NCBI GenBank assembly: GCA_030604135.1
Contig: JAUVWL010000003.1
Span: 164,322-228,321, forward strand
Origin: Burkholderiales bacterium
Lineage (GTDB): Bacteria > Pseudomonadota > Gammaproteobacteria > Burkholderiales > Burkholderiaceae_C
DNA: 64,000 bases
Reading direction: 5' to 3'
How positions within the stretch are numbered: the first letter of the stretch is position 1; each line of letters starts with the position of its first letter. Position numbers and translations under genes: made by a program. Under the pieces are notes generated by a model that was given only the letters and a program-made list of their open reading frames with translations, did not search any database and had not been told where the DNA came from. Below, in pieces: positions 24,866 to 33,425 of the stretch.

Positions 24866-24900
24866 TTGGCAATTGCCAAGTGGTTTATCCGAACCACTTG
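24866..24900 (+). other. 14-bp palindrome overlapping a 9-bp-arm hairpin between pilin and peptidase genes
   Basis: TTGGCAATTGCCAA (24866-24879) is a perfect palindrome. Overlapping it, CAAGTGGTT (24877-24885) pairs perfectly with AACCACTTG (24892-24900) around a 6-base loop. There is no T-tract. Position after the two pilin genes suggests an mRNA-processing or stabilising structure that favours pilin over assembly gene expression. Confidence 0.5.
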
Positions 24901-24928
24901 TATCAAATCAACAAAAAGGGAGTGAAAA

Positions 24929-25534
24929 ATGGTTTCGCTTTCGTCAGCCAACTGGCAACAGGCTTGTCTGTTGCTGTTGGTCGCTCTCTTGACTATTTCA
25001 ATGTGCTTCGACCTACTTCAGAGGCGCATCCCCAACGTACTTGTGGTGATCACCTTGGCTGCAGGCCTAGCCCTTCAGCTGGTCAATACAGGTGAGACCA
25101 CCAAAGGCGGCATCTTCACTGCTGAGCCCGGGGCCCTCGGTCTATGGCTTTCTCTGGCCGGCGCGCTCACAGGATTGGTTCTCTTCCTGCCCATGTGGAT
25201 CTTTCGTGCGCTGGGCGCGGGTGACGTCAAACTCATGGCGGCGGTGGGCGCCTTCGCCGGCCCGGCCGCCACCGTCAACCTGGCCCTGTGTGTGCTGCTG
25301 GCCGGCGGTGTGCTGGCTCTGGCGCGACTGCTGTTGTTTCCGGGCGGAGCGCTGGCACGCCACAACTTGGCGACCATGCTTGGCCAGCTGCGGCCCGGCT
25401 CGGCCGGAACCGCGTTCGACGCCCGCACACAGACCGTCTGGCGTATGCCCTATGCGGTGGCCATCGCTGGCGGGGTTGCCTTTTATGCCTACTGGACCCT
25501 GTCGGGCCGGGGCCCCTTCATCCAGTTCTGGTGA
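24929..25534 (+). CDS. cpaA: Flp prepilin peptidase, A24 family (CpaA/TadV)
   Basis: A 201-residue polytopic membrane aspartic protease that removes the leader peptides of Flp and TadE/F-type pseudopilins. The two catalytic aspartates are in CFDLLQRRIPN (near residue 30) and the GxGD motif GAGDVKLMAAVGAFAG. The first cytoplasmic domain of larger PilD enzymes, and thus the methyltransferase part, is absent, as expected for the Tad type. AAGGGAG precedes the ATG at 24929. Confidence 0.93.
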   Translation: MVSLSSANWQQACLLLLVALLTISMCFDLLQRRIPNVLVVITLAAGLALQLVNTGETTKGGIFTAEPGALGLWLSLAGALTGLVLFLPMWIFRALGAGDVKLMAAVGAFAGPAATVNLALCVLLAGGVLALARLLLFPGGALARHNLATMLGQLRPGSAGTAFDARTQTVWRMPYAVAIAGGVAFYAYWTLSGRGPFIQFW

Positions 25535-25545
25535 GCGAGAACACC

Positions 25546-26901
25546 ATGACCGAACTGTCCCTGCCTGCGCCCTCGCTGCTGCTCAAGGCGTCTACGCCCG
25601 ACCCGTTCTCGGACGGGCCCGACGTGGCCGGCCTGCCGGCGGCCTTCGTCACCGATCTGGCGCTGCGCCACCTCTCGCGCAAGGGTGAGCTCAAACTCTA
25701 TGCCCTGGCGCAGTGTCTGGGACTGGGTGCGGCCCTTGTCGACGCACTGCTGATGCAGATGCGCACCCAGGCCCTGGTCGAGGTGCCGCGCAGGGGCACC
25801 CTGGAGGGCGACATCAGCTTTGTGCTGACCGACGCCGGCCAGCGCCGTGCGCGCATGGCCTTCGACAAATGCCATTACCTGGGTCCGGCGCCGGTCCCGC
25901 TGGCCGACTATGTGAACCAGATCCACGAGCAGAACAGCCAGTTGCAACCGGTGCGTGACCAGCGCCTGCGCGAGGTCTTGTCCGACATGGTGGTGCCGCC
26001 GGCCTTGCTGCCCAGCCTGGGCAGCGCCATGAACTCGGGCAAGGCCATCTACCTGCATGGCGCCAGTGGTGTGGGCAAGACCTTTCTCGCCGAGCACCTG
26101 GTGCGCACCCTCGAGGGCCAGGTGTGGGTGCCGCATGCCATCTATGTCGATGGCGAGGTGATTCAGGTCTTCGACCCCATCGTGCACCGGGTGGCGCAGG
26201 GGGCTGGACCGAACGGGCGCGGTTTGCTGCGCGACCTGTCGGCCGACGGCCGCTGGATTCGCTGCGAACGGCCGGTGGTGATCGCGGGCGGTGAACTCAC
26301 GCTGGACACGCTGGACCTGGCCTACGACGCCCACACCCGCGTGCACATGGCCCCGCCCCAGCTCAAGGCCAACAACGGCATTTTTGTGGTTGACGACCTG
26401 GGGCGCCAGCGGGTGAGCCCGAGCGAGCTCATGAACCGCTGGATCGTGCCGCTGGACCGGCATGTGGACTACCTGACGCTCAGCAGTGGCACCAAGTTTT
26501 CGGTGCCCTTCGATGTGCGTGTGATCTTCTCCAGCAACCTGCCACCCGAAACCCTGGTCGATCCGGCGTTTGCCCGCCGACTGGGCTACAAGATAGAGAT
26601 CGGGCCGCTGGATGCCGACGCCTACCGGGAGGTGGTGTCTCAGGCCTGCCGGCGCACCCGTGTGCCCGAATCGCCATCTGGTGTTGGCCATCTGGTCGAC
26701 ACCCTGCACCCGCGCCACGGGCAAGCCTTTTTGCCCTGTATTCCCTACGACGTGATCAGCAAGATCGCCGACCTGGCGCGCTACCGCCAGGGCCAGCCGC
26801 TGCTCACACCTGAGGCCCTTGACTGGGCCTGGGCCAACTATTTCGGTCTGCCCGGGCAAGCCGCCCCGGTGCCTGACCTGCAAGCCATTTCTGGAGATTG
26901 A
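25546..26901 (+). CDS. AAA-type ATPase of unknown role within the tad locus
   Basis: A 451-residue protein distinct from the CpaF secretion ATPase encoded later. Residues about 30-130 look like a winged-helix-type domain (LALRHLSRKGELKLYALAQCLGL). The ATPase domain follows with Walker A GASGVGKT (residues 172-179), Walker B IFVVDDLG (about 280-286), a sensor-like IFSSNLPPE, and an arginine-rich ADPAFARRLGYK-like segment. This arrangement resembles AAA+ remodelling or MoxR-like chaperones rather than motor ATPases. The ATG at 25546 lies 11 bp after the peptidase stop; the stop overlaps an alternate start of the CpaB gene. It is not part of the core tad set I know. Confidence 0.75.
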   Translation: MTELSLPAPSLLLKASTPDPFSDGPDVAGLPAAFVTDLALRHLSRKGELKLYALAQCLGLGAALVDALLMQMRTQALVEVPRRGTLEGDISFVLTDAGQRRARMAFDKCHYLGPAPVPLADYVNQIHEQNSQLQPVRDQRLREVLSDMVVPPALLPSLGSAMNSGKAIYLHGASGVGKTFLAEHLVRTLEGQVWVPHAIYVDGEVIQVFDPIVHRVAQGAGPNGRGLLRDLSADGRWIRCERPVVIAGGELTLDTLDLAYDAHTRVHMAPPQLKANNGIFVVDDLGRQRVSPSELMNRWIVPLDRHVDYLTLSSGTKFSVPFDVRVIFSSNLPPETLVDPAFARRLGYKIEIGPLDADAYREVVSQACRRTRVPESPSGVGHLVDTLHPRHGQAFLPCIPYDVISKIADLARYRQGQPLLTPEALDWAWANYFGLPGQAAPVPDLQAISGD

Positions 26902-26903
26902 CC

Positions 26904-27752
26904 ATGCAAAGCAAACGGGCCCTGTTCATGTTGCTGCTGTCGCTGCTGGCCGGTGCGGCGGCAGTGGTGCTGGCGGCGCGCTGGCTGGGCCAGCAGGCCA
27001 ACAGCGGTGACCGCACCCAGGTGCTGGTGGCCACGCGCGACCTTGATCTGGGGCAGGCGATCACGCCAGCCCAGTTGCAGGCGATTGCCTGGCCGGCCGG
27101 CAATGTGCCGGCGGGCGCCTTCACTGACATCAAGCAGCTGGAGGGCCGGGTGGTGCGCAACACCATCTTCCAGGGCGAGCCGGTGCTGGAGCCCAAGCTG
27201 GCACCGGTGGGCACCAAGGCCGGGCTGGACTCCATCATCAAGCCGGGCCACCGGGCCATCACGGTCAAGGTCAACGAGGTCATTGGTGTGGCCGGTTTCC
27301 TCGCGCCCGGCAGCTTTGTGGATCTGCTGGTCAACATCCGCGACGACCGCGACAACGCCATCTCGCGTGTGGTGCTCGAGCGCATCATGGTGCTGGCGGT
27401 GGCGCAGGAGGCGCGCCGCCCCGACGAGACACGGCCACGCGTGGTCAATGCCGTCACGCTGGAGGTCACGCCTGATCAGGCCGAGAAGATCGACCTGGCC
27501 CGCAACGTCGGCACGCTCTCGCTGATGCTGCGCAACCAGGTAGATATCGAAGACAGTGCCAGCACCGCCGGCGTGCGGCGCGAAGACCTGTTCGGCGACC
27601 CCCGTCCGACCCCGGCGGTGGCGCCAGCACCGGTACCGGCACCGGTGCGCAGGGCCGCGCCGCGACCGGCGCCGGCACCGGTTGCAACCGAGCCGCCGGC
27701 CACCACCGTCGAGGTGATCCGGGGCACCCAGAAGTCCTCCGCCAGTTTCTAA
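26904..27752 (+). CDS. cpaB: Flp pilus assembly protein CpaB/RcpC
   Basis: A 282-residue periplasmic protein with an N-terminal membrane anchor (LFMLLLSLLAGAAAVVLAARWL). It has a SAF-type domain, VATRDLDLGQAITPAQLQAIAWP to GRVVRNTIFQGEPVLEPKL, and a second conserved block, GHRAITVKVNEVIGVAGFLAPGSFVDLLV. The C-terminal 70 residues are a Pro/Ala-rich tail that may cross the peptidoglycan. CTGGAG precedes the ATG at 26904; a TTG six bases earlier is less likely. It helps the secretin assemble in the outer membrane. Confidence 0.92.
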   Translation: MQSKRALFMLLLSLLAGAAAVVLAARWLGQQANSGDRTQVLVATRDLDLGQAITPAQLQAIAWPAGNVPAGAFTDIKQLEGRVVRNTIFQGEPVLEPKLAPVGTKAGLDSIIKPGHRAITVKVNEVIGVAGFLAPGSFVDLLVNIRDDRDNAISRVVLERIMVLAVAQEARRPDETRPRVVNAVTLEVTPDQAEKIDLARNVGTLSLMLRNQVDIEDSASTAGVRREDLFGDPRPTPAVAPAPVPAPVRRAAPRPAPAPVATEPPATTVEVIRGTQKSSASF

Positions 27753-27758
27753 AGGTCC

Positions 27759-29333
27759 ATGAAAGAAGCGATCATGAAAACCCCACTTCTGCGTGTCCTC
27801 AGCCTGTCCATGGTGACTGCCGGTCTGTTGGCGGTCAGCCCTGCTCAGACCCAGACAGCCATCACCCGAGGCGTCACCACCACCAACGTGGCCGCTGCAC
27901 CCCTGCCATCGGCCGACATCAGCACCGATCTGGCCACCGTCGGCCCGTCCATGGATCTGACGGTGGGCAAATCCACCCTGCTGCGCATGCCCACCGAGGT
28001 CACCCGCATCTCGCTGGGCAACCCGACCGTGGCGGACGTGACTCTGATCAGCCCGACGGAGCTGTACCTGCTGGGCAAAACCTACGGCTCCACCAACCTG
28101 ATCGTCTGGCGCCGCGGCGGCGGCGCCACCGCCATCGACGTCAACGTCAACATCGACTACCAGCGCATGCAGGCCAAGCTGCGCGAGCTGTTGCCCGAGG
28201 AGAAAGGCATTCAGGTGCGACCGGCGGCCGACTCGGTCATCCTGACCGGCACCGTCTCCAGCGCCGTCAAGGCCATGGCGGCCGAAGAGATCGCCAAGGC
28301 TTTTGTTCGCGACGTCAACAAGAGCCTGGTGTTGCCGGTGGTCGCTGGCGACAACCGGGCCGAGTCTGGAACACGTCTGACCGTGTCCACAGGCAGCAGC
28401 GGTGGTGGGGTGTCGGCTGCGGCGAGCACCGCAGGTGCCCAGGTCGTGAACCTGCTGTCGGTGGCCGAGGCCCAGCAGGTCATGCTGGAGGTGGTGGTTG
28501 CCGAGGTGTCCAAGACGATGATGGAAAAAATGGGCATCAACCTTCTGTCATCGCGCACAGGCGGCAGCTGGACCTACGGCATTAATCCCAATTTCGGAGG
28601 TGATGGCCGTGGCATCTTCGGGGGAGTCAACCCCCTGTCCAACAACCGGTTCCAGATCGATGCCGAAAAGAGCGATGGTGTGGTCAAGATCCTGGCCGAG
28701 CCCAACCTGGTGGCGGTCAGTGGTCAGGAGGCCAGCTTCCTGGCGGGCGGGAAAATTTTCATTCCGGTCGCGCGCGAGAACAACGCCACCGGTGGCACCA
28801 CCATCACGCTGGAAGAAAAGGAATACGGCGTGGGCGTGAAGTTCACCCCCACCGTGCTGGACGGTGGGCGCATCCACCTCAAGGTGGCGCCCGAGGTATC
28901 CGAGCTCTCGCCCACCGGCACGCCGTTCACCACGGTGGCCGGTGTCACCTCGGTCTTGCCCAGCTTCACCACCCGGCGTGCCCAGACCACGGTGCAGCTG
29001 ATGGACGGGCAAAGCCTGGCCATTGCCGGCCTGATCAAGAACAACGCCCGGCAGGCGCTGGACGCCGTGCCGGGCCTGGGCGAGATCCCGGTGTTGGGTG
29101 CTCTGTTCCGCAGCAACGAATTCCAGGACGACCGCAGCGAGCTGATGTTCGTCATCACACCCCGCCTGGTCAAACCTCTGGACCCTGGCTACGCATTGCC
29201 CACCGATGCCTACAAACCACCAAACAGGGCCGAGTTTTATCTTGGTGGCCAGCTTGAGGCCTACCCGCCTGAGCACCTGCAGCAGCTGGAGCCCACCCCG
29301 GCCGCGCCCGCCCGCAACCCTGAAGTGAAGTAA
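27759..29333 (+). CDS. cpaC: Flp pilus secretin CpaC/RcpA
   Basis: A 524-residue outer-membrane channel subunit. A signal peptide (MKTPLLRVLSLSMVTAGLLA, cleavage near AQT) is followed by the pilus/BON-type N-terminal domain (GKSTLLRMPTEVTRISLGNPTVADVT). The secretin core follows, with GVKFTPTVLDGGRIHLKVAPEVS, QLMDGQSLAIAGLIK and VPGLGEIPVLGALFRS, and ends in LMFVITPRLVKPL. All are standard. Either the ATG at 27759 or that at 27774 could start; the latter gives a cleaner signal peptide. Confidence 0.95.
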   Translation: MKEAIMKTPLLRVLSLSMVTAGLLAVSPAQTQTAITRGVTTTNVAAAPLPSADISTDLATVGPSMDLTVGKSTLLRMPTEVTRISLGNPTVADVTLISPTELYLLGKTYGSTNLIVWRRGGGATAIDVNVNIDYQRMQAKLRELLPEEKGIQVRPAADSVILTGTVSSAVKAMAAEEIAKAFVRDVNKSLVLPVVAGDNRAESGTRLTVSTGSSGGGVSAAASTAGAQVVNLLSVAEAQQVMLEVVVAEVSKTMMEKMGINLLSSRTGGSWTYGINPNFGGDGRGIFGGVNPLSNNRFQIDAEKSDGVVKILAEPNLVAVSGQEASFLAGGKIFIPVARENNATGGTTITLEEKEYGVGVKFTPTVLDGGRIHLKVAPEVSELSPTGTPFTTVAGVTSVLPSFTTRRAQTTVQLMDGQSLAIAGLIKNNARQALDAVPGLGEIPVLGALFRSNEFQDDRSELMFVITPRLVKPLDPGYALPTDAYKPPNRAEFYLGGQLEAYPPEHLQQLEPTPAAPARNPEVK

Positions 29334-29345
29334 GGAGGCCCTGCC

Positions 29346-29648
29346 ATGAATTACAACACCTTGTTCTTTCGTGCTCCCCGGCTGCTGCTTTGCGGGTTCT
29401 GTTTGATGGGGGCCGCGGCCTGTACCACCAGCACCCCCAGGCTGGACGCCAACATGGGCGTTGCCGTGCGTGAAGCCCGTGCCATGCAGACCCTGAACCC
29501 GCAAGCGAGCGAGCAGAACCGCGACCCGGTGCTGGGCATCGACGGCAAGGCCGCCACCGAAACGCAGCAGCGTTATGTCGACTCGTTCAAGGCGCCGCCG
29601 CAGACCTTCAACGTGATCAACATCGGCGGCTCGATCACGGGCAATTGA
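29346..29648 (+). CDS. Small lipoprotein of the tad locus
   Basis: A 100-residue predicted lipoprotein. The lipobox is LMGAAAC (the cysteine near residue 26), so it is probably anchored in the outer membrane. The mature part has no domain I recognise; it contains QQRYVDSFKAPPQTF near the C-terminus. A strong AAGGAGG lies just upstream. Coming directly after the secretin gene, it occupies the position of CpaD/RcpB in other loci and may act as secretin pilot or partner, though it is shorter. Confidence 0.8.
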   Translation: MNYNTLFFRAPRLLLCGFCLMGAAACTTSTPRLDANMGVAVREARAMQTLNPQASEQNRDPVLGIDGKAATETQQRYVDSFKAPPQTFNVINIGGSITGN

Positions 29649-29682
29649 GCGACACCCTTCGACTGAACCCAGGGAGACAGCC

Positions 29683-31104
29683 ATGCGGCAGAGACACCAT
29701 CGACGCAACCCGGGCGCGCGCCGCCAGCGCGGCGCGGTGGCGATCATGTTCGGCATTGTGGCCTTTCTGTTGTTCGGCTTCATGGCTGTGGTGATCGATC
29801 TCGGTCGTACCTACGTGGTGAGGACGGAGTTGCAGAACGCGGCCGATGCCGCCGCGCTGGCCGGGGCCAACCGGCTCGACCAGACGGCCGCGGGCGTGAC
29901 GCTAGGTGTGGCCCATGCCATCGCCATGGCGGCGCAGAACAACGTCCAGTTTTCCACGCCGGTGGCCATCACCATTGCCAACATCAGTGTGGGCAGTTGC
30001 CCGGATGATGGCTGCATGGTGCCCGCAGCGACGGTGACCACCAACGCCGCTGCCGCCGGCATGACCTTCATGCGGGTCAACATCGAATCGGGAGCTCTGT
30101 CCACTTTCTTTGCCCGGATCCCCTTTGTGGCTGGTGGCACGGGGACAGACACGATGACCACCTTCGGGCGGGCAGTGGCTGGGCGTTTCGTCAACAACAT
30201 CACACCCATTGCCGTGTGTGGCATCAACACCGAGAGTGGAAGGATATTGCCGACGGGCGAGTTGTCTCAGTTCGGTTTTCGGCGCGGTGTCTCTTACAAC
30301 ATCTTTGACCTTGGACCTGTGGGCAGTCCTGCCAACCCCTACTTGTTGAACCCTGTAGACACCTATCCCAATGGCTGCACGCCATCCAACTCGAGTTCAA
30401 ATTTTGTCGCTCCCTTCATCTGCACGGGCACCTCGGCTGTGCTCGCCAGCAACGCGGAACGGGTGTATGGGAATACGGGTATGGAAGCCAGATTGGCTGC
30501 GTCCCTAAATTCGCGCTTCAACGACTATGGTGGTCCTTCGGTCTGTATTCCGGAGCAGGCCCCGCCAGATTCCAATGTGCGTGAGTTCGGGTACCAGGCC
30601 AGTCCGGCGTCCCGCAGTGCAACCTGGATGAGCCCAACACAGAATCGGCAGTCCTACAACCAGCCTTGGCTCGCGACATCGCCGACCGCTGCCAACCATG
30701 GTGTGTTGTGGTCCTACAGTCGAGCGGTCAGGGGTGTCGGGGTTTCACCGAACGCCACGCCCGGTGCCCCCTTCTCCACGTCCGACTGGGGCACTTTGTA
30801 CAACGGTGTCACAGCCAATGCCAATTATCCTGCGTCGGGTTCCCCCTATGAGAGCGCGGGTTTCACGCTTACCCCGACCGGTCGTCCCGGCCAGCCTGAC
30901 CGTCGCGTGCTCAGCCTGGTGATCGCCAACTGCGAGGCAGTGGTCGGCAGTGGCAATTGCACAGAGATTCCCGTGCTGGGTATTGGCCGATTTTTCATGC
31001 AAGTGCCTGCCGATTTCTCCGGAGGCCCCAATCGTGGGCTGTGGGTCGAGTTTGCAGGACTGGTTGAGCCTGTTCCCACGGCTGAAATCAAGCTGTATCG
31101 ATGA
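29683..31104 (+). CDS. TadG-like pilus assembly protein
   Basis: A 473-residue protein whose N-terminus (RRQRGAVAIMFGIVAFLLFGFMAVVIDLGRTYVVRTELQNAADAAAL) is the TadG/TadE-like prepilin-type transmembrane segment. The usual Glu5 after the Gly is replaced by Met (GAVAIM), so it may not be processed like a pseudopilin. The long periplasmic part has several cysteines and no clear von Willebrand A domain. AGGGAGAC precedes the ATG. Its stop overlaps the next start (ATGA). It is thought to help anchor or assemble the pilus. Confidence 0.85.
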   Translation: MRQRHHRRNPGARRQRGAVAIMFGIVAFLLFGFMAVVIDLGRTYVVRTELQNAADAAALAGANRLDQTAAGVTLGVAHAIAMAAQNNVQFSTPVAITIANISVGSCPDDGCMVPAATVTTNAAAAGMTFMRVNIESGALSTFFARIPFVAGGTGTDTMTTFGRAVAGRFVNNITPIAVCGINTESGRILPTGELSQFGFRRGVSYNIFDLGPVGSPANPYLLNPVDTYPNGCTPSNSSSNFVAPFICTGTSAVLASNAERVYGNTGMEARLAASLNSRFNDYGGPSVCIPEQAPPDSNVREFGYQASPASRSATWMSPTQNRQSYNQPWLATSPTAANHGVLWSYSRAVRGVGVSPNATPGAPFSTSDWGTLYNGVTANANYPASGSPYESAGFTLTPTGRPGQPDRRVLSLVIANCEAVVGSGNCTEIPVLGIGRFFMQVPADFSGGPNRGLWVEFAGLVEPVPTAEIKLYR

Positions 31105-31610
31105 TGGCCCTCACGCACCTATCTTGCAGAACAGCTCGATCGCGGCGAATGCGAGGCGCCATTGCCGTCGAGTTTGCTTTGGTGCTGATCCCCTTGTTGC
31201 TGATTCTCAGTGGCATCGTGGAGTTTGGTCGGGCCATGTGGCACGCCAATGTGTTGACCAAGGCCACGCGGGATGGAGCACGCGTGATTTCGGCCTGGGA
31301 TCCGAGCGACCTGGCGAATGGCTTGCAAGAAAGCCGGGATCGGGTGGTGGCAACGGCAAATGCGTCCAGACTGTCTCCACCTTTGTCGCTCGCTGATGTG
31401 GCTGTGGATTGTGACTATTCGGCAGGACCCACGCCTGCTTTCAGTTTCACCACCTGCAGTGACTCACTGGCGCCGGTGAGCGTACGCCTCAGAATCATCC
31501 GTTATCAGTTTCCCCTGGGACAGTGGGTACCCTTCATTGGCAATGAAGGGCTGATCAGTCTCGGGACGGTCAATCTCACACCGTCCACCACCATGCCCTA
31601 CATGAGGTGA
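31101..31610 (+). CDS. tadE: TadE-like pseudopilin, first
   Basis: A 169-residue prepilin-like protein. After a positively charged leader, MRGAIAVEFALVLIPLLLILSGIVEFGR gives a Gly cleavage site with Glu5-Phe6 and a hydrophobic helix. Two cysteines in the periplasmic part (DCDY and TTCSD) could form a disulfide. It overlaps the TadG-like gene by four bases. TadE-type proteins are processed by the same peptidase as Flp and are needed for pilus formation. Confidence 0.88.
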   Translation: MMALTHLSCRTARSRRMRGAIAVEFALVLIPLLLILSGIVEFGRAMWHANVLTKATRDGARVISAWDPSDLANGLQESRDRVVATANASRLSPPLSLADVAVDCDYSAGPTPAFSFTTCSDSLAPVSVRLRIIRYQFPLGQWVPFIGNEGLISLGTVNLTPSTTMPYMR

Positions 31611-31614
31611 GCCA

Positions 31615-32205
31615 ATGGGTCATTTTCATCAGCAAATGTGTGGTGGGCGCACTAGGCAGTCGGGCATAGCGGCCATTGAGTTTGCACTCATCGCCATCCC
31701 CTTCTTTCTCATGATCATCGGCATCATGGAGGTGGGGCGGTTGATGTATGTGTGGAACACCGTGCAGGAAGTGACTCGAAACGCGGCCCGCCAGGCGGTG
31801 GTGACCGACTTCAGAGACGCTGCGGCTGTTGACGCGATTCGGCGCAGAGCGCTGTTTCGACTGACCGATGGCACGTTACCAGCGGCAGCTGAAATATCTA
31901 CCGCCAATGTGGTGATCCGCTACCTGAATGCCGCGGGCAATGTGCCGACGTCCATGCCGGAGAGCCCGGGCGACAACCTATCTGCTTGCCAGGATTCAAC
32001 GAGGGTGGATGAGTGTGTCCGGTTTGTCGAGGTGTGCGTGAGCTCGGGCAGTACCTGTGCACCCAATGAACTGATTGCGTTTGCCCCCATGACGGGACTG
32101 TTCTCCGGTTCTTCCGTGGTCGGTGCCGACTTCACTGTTTTGAGAATTCCGCTTTCCAGCATGCGCATGCCTGCAGAGAGCCTGGGCTTTCGCCCTGACC
32201 TTTGA
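31615..32205 (+). CDS. TadE/TadF-like pseudopilin, second
   Basis: A 196-residue prepilin-like protein. QSGIAAIEFALIAIPFFLMIIGIMEVGRLMYVW contains the Gly cleavage site with Glu5-Phe6 and the membrane helix. The periplasmic part has four cysteines (SACQDSTRVDECVRF, EVCVSSGSTC). GAGGTGAG lies upstream of the ATG; the gap to the first TadE-like gene is 4 bp. Probably the TadF partner in a pseudopilin pair. Confidence 0.87.
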   Translation: MGHFHQQMCGGRTRQSGIAAIEFALIAIPFFLMIIGIMEVGRLMYVWNTVQEVTRNAARQAVVTDFRDAAAVDAIRRRALFRLTDGTLPAAAEISTANVVIRYLNAAGNVPTSMPESPGDNLSACQDSTRVDECVRFVEVCVSSGSTCAPNELIAFAPMTGLFSGSSVVGADFTVLRIPLSSMRMPAESLGFRPDL

Positions 32206-32209
32206 CTTT

Positions 32210-33382
32210 ATGACCTCCAAGATTTCCCTGATCTGTGTTTCCCCTGAACAACGCGAACAGGTGGTGCGCGACTTTGCAAGGCCCCAGGGCACCGACATCA
32301 CCGTGCACGTGGGTGGCGCCCGTACCCTGCTGGCCGTGCTTCAGAAAGAGCAGCCCAACGTGGTGCTGCTGGACCTGCCCGAGCCCGACGACAGCGACTT
32401 CGAACTGATCGACGCCGCCACCCAGCGGGTCACCGGTGCGATGGTGCTGCTGGTGAGCCGGGACGCCTCCATGAACACGCTCAAGCGTGCCATGCGCGCC
32501 GGTGTGCGCGATGTGTTGTCGGCGCCCCTCAGCGGCGAGACACTGAAGGTGGCCCTGGACTACCTGCGCGAGGCGCGGGCCAACACCTCGCGGTTTGGCG
32601 ACAGCGCGGGTGAGGTGCATGCCTTCATCCCGGCCAAGGGGGGCTGTGGCGCCACCTTTCTGGCCACCAACCTGGCCTATGTGCTGGCCAAGAGCGGCCG
32701 GCGGGTGCTGCTGATCGACCTGAACCTGTATTTCGGTGATGCCGCCACCTACCTGACCGACCGCAAGGCCCCGGCCACCGTGGTCGACATGGCGCGACAG
32801 GCGCAGCGTCTGGACAGCGCCTTGCTGGAATCCAGTGTGCTCAAGGTGCGCGAGAACCTGAACGTGCTGGTGGCGCCCGACATGCCCTACCAGCTCGAGC
32901 AGGTGACGGCCGAGAGCGTGGCCGCGATCATCGAGCTGGCGCGCACCGAATACGACTTCATCGTGCTGGATCTGGGCCGGGCCATGGACCCCCCCACGGT
33001 GAAGGCACTCGATGTGGCCGACCGCATCGTGATGGTGGTGGAGCAAAGCCTGCCCGCGCTCAAGGACGCCCGCCGCATGGCCCAGGTGTTCGACGGCCTG
33101 GGCTATGGCCGTGACAAAGTGCGCATGGTGATCAACTGCTTTGCCAAGAGCAGCCTGATCCGGGCGGAAGATGTGGAGAAGGCCACCGGACTGAGCGTGG
33201 CGCGCCAGATTCCCGCCAGCGACGAGGCGGTGCGTGCCGCCATCAACCATGGCGACCCGCTGCCACGCCTGACGCCCAAGGACCCGGTGGCCAAAGCCTT
33301 GCAGCAGTGGGCACAAGAGCTCTCGCCCATGACGGTGAAGGCGGAAAAGAGCTGGTTTGCCACGTTGACCGGCGGCCTGTGA
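32210..33382 (+). CDS. cpaE: Pilus assembly ATPase-like protein CpaE/TadZ
   Basis: A 390-residue protein. Residues about 1-130 resemble a response-regulator receiver domain with a candidate aspartate in VVLLDLPEPDD. The rest is a MinD/ParA-type domain with the deviant Walker A PAKGGCGATFLATNLA, a LLIDLNLYFGDA segment and DFIVLDLGRAMDPPTVKALD. TadZ/CpaE marks the cell pole and recruits the other pilus components. The ATG at 32210 follows the previous stop by 4 bp. Confidence 0.93.
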   Translation: MTSKISLICVSPEQREQVVRDFARPQGTDITVHVGGARTLLAVLQKEQPNVVLLDLPEPDDSDFELIDAATQRVTGAMVLLVSRDASMNTLKRAMRAGVRDVLSAPLSGETLKVALDYLREARANTSRFGDSAGEVHAFIPAKGGCGATFLATNLAYVLAKSGRRVLLIDLNLYFGDAATYLTDRKAPATVVDMARQAQRLDSALLESSVLKVRENLNVLVAPDMPYQLEQVTAESVAAIIELARTEYDFIVLDLGRAMDPPTVKALDVADRIVMVVEQSLPALKDARRMAQVFDGLGYGRDKVRMVINCFAKSSLIRAEDVEKATGLSVARQIPASDEAVRAAINHGDPLPRLTPKDPVAKALQQWAQELSPMTVKAEKSWFATLTGGL

Positions 33383-33425
33383 TGCGAGTGAACCAGCCGT
33401 TCAGGATTTGAGAACAGGGACGACC

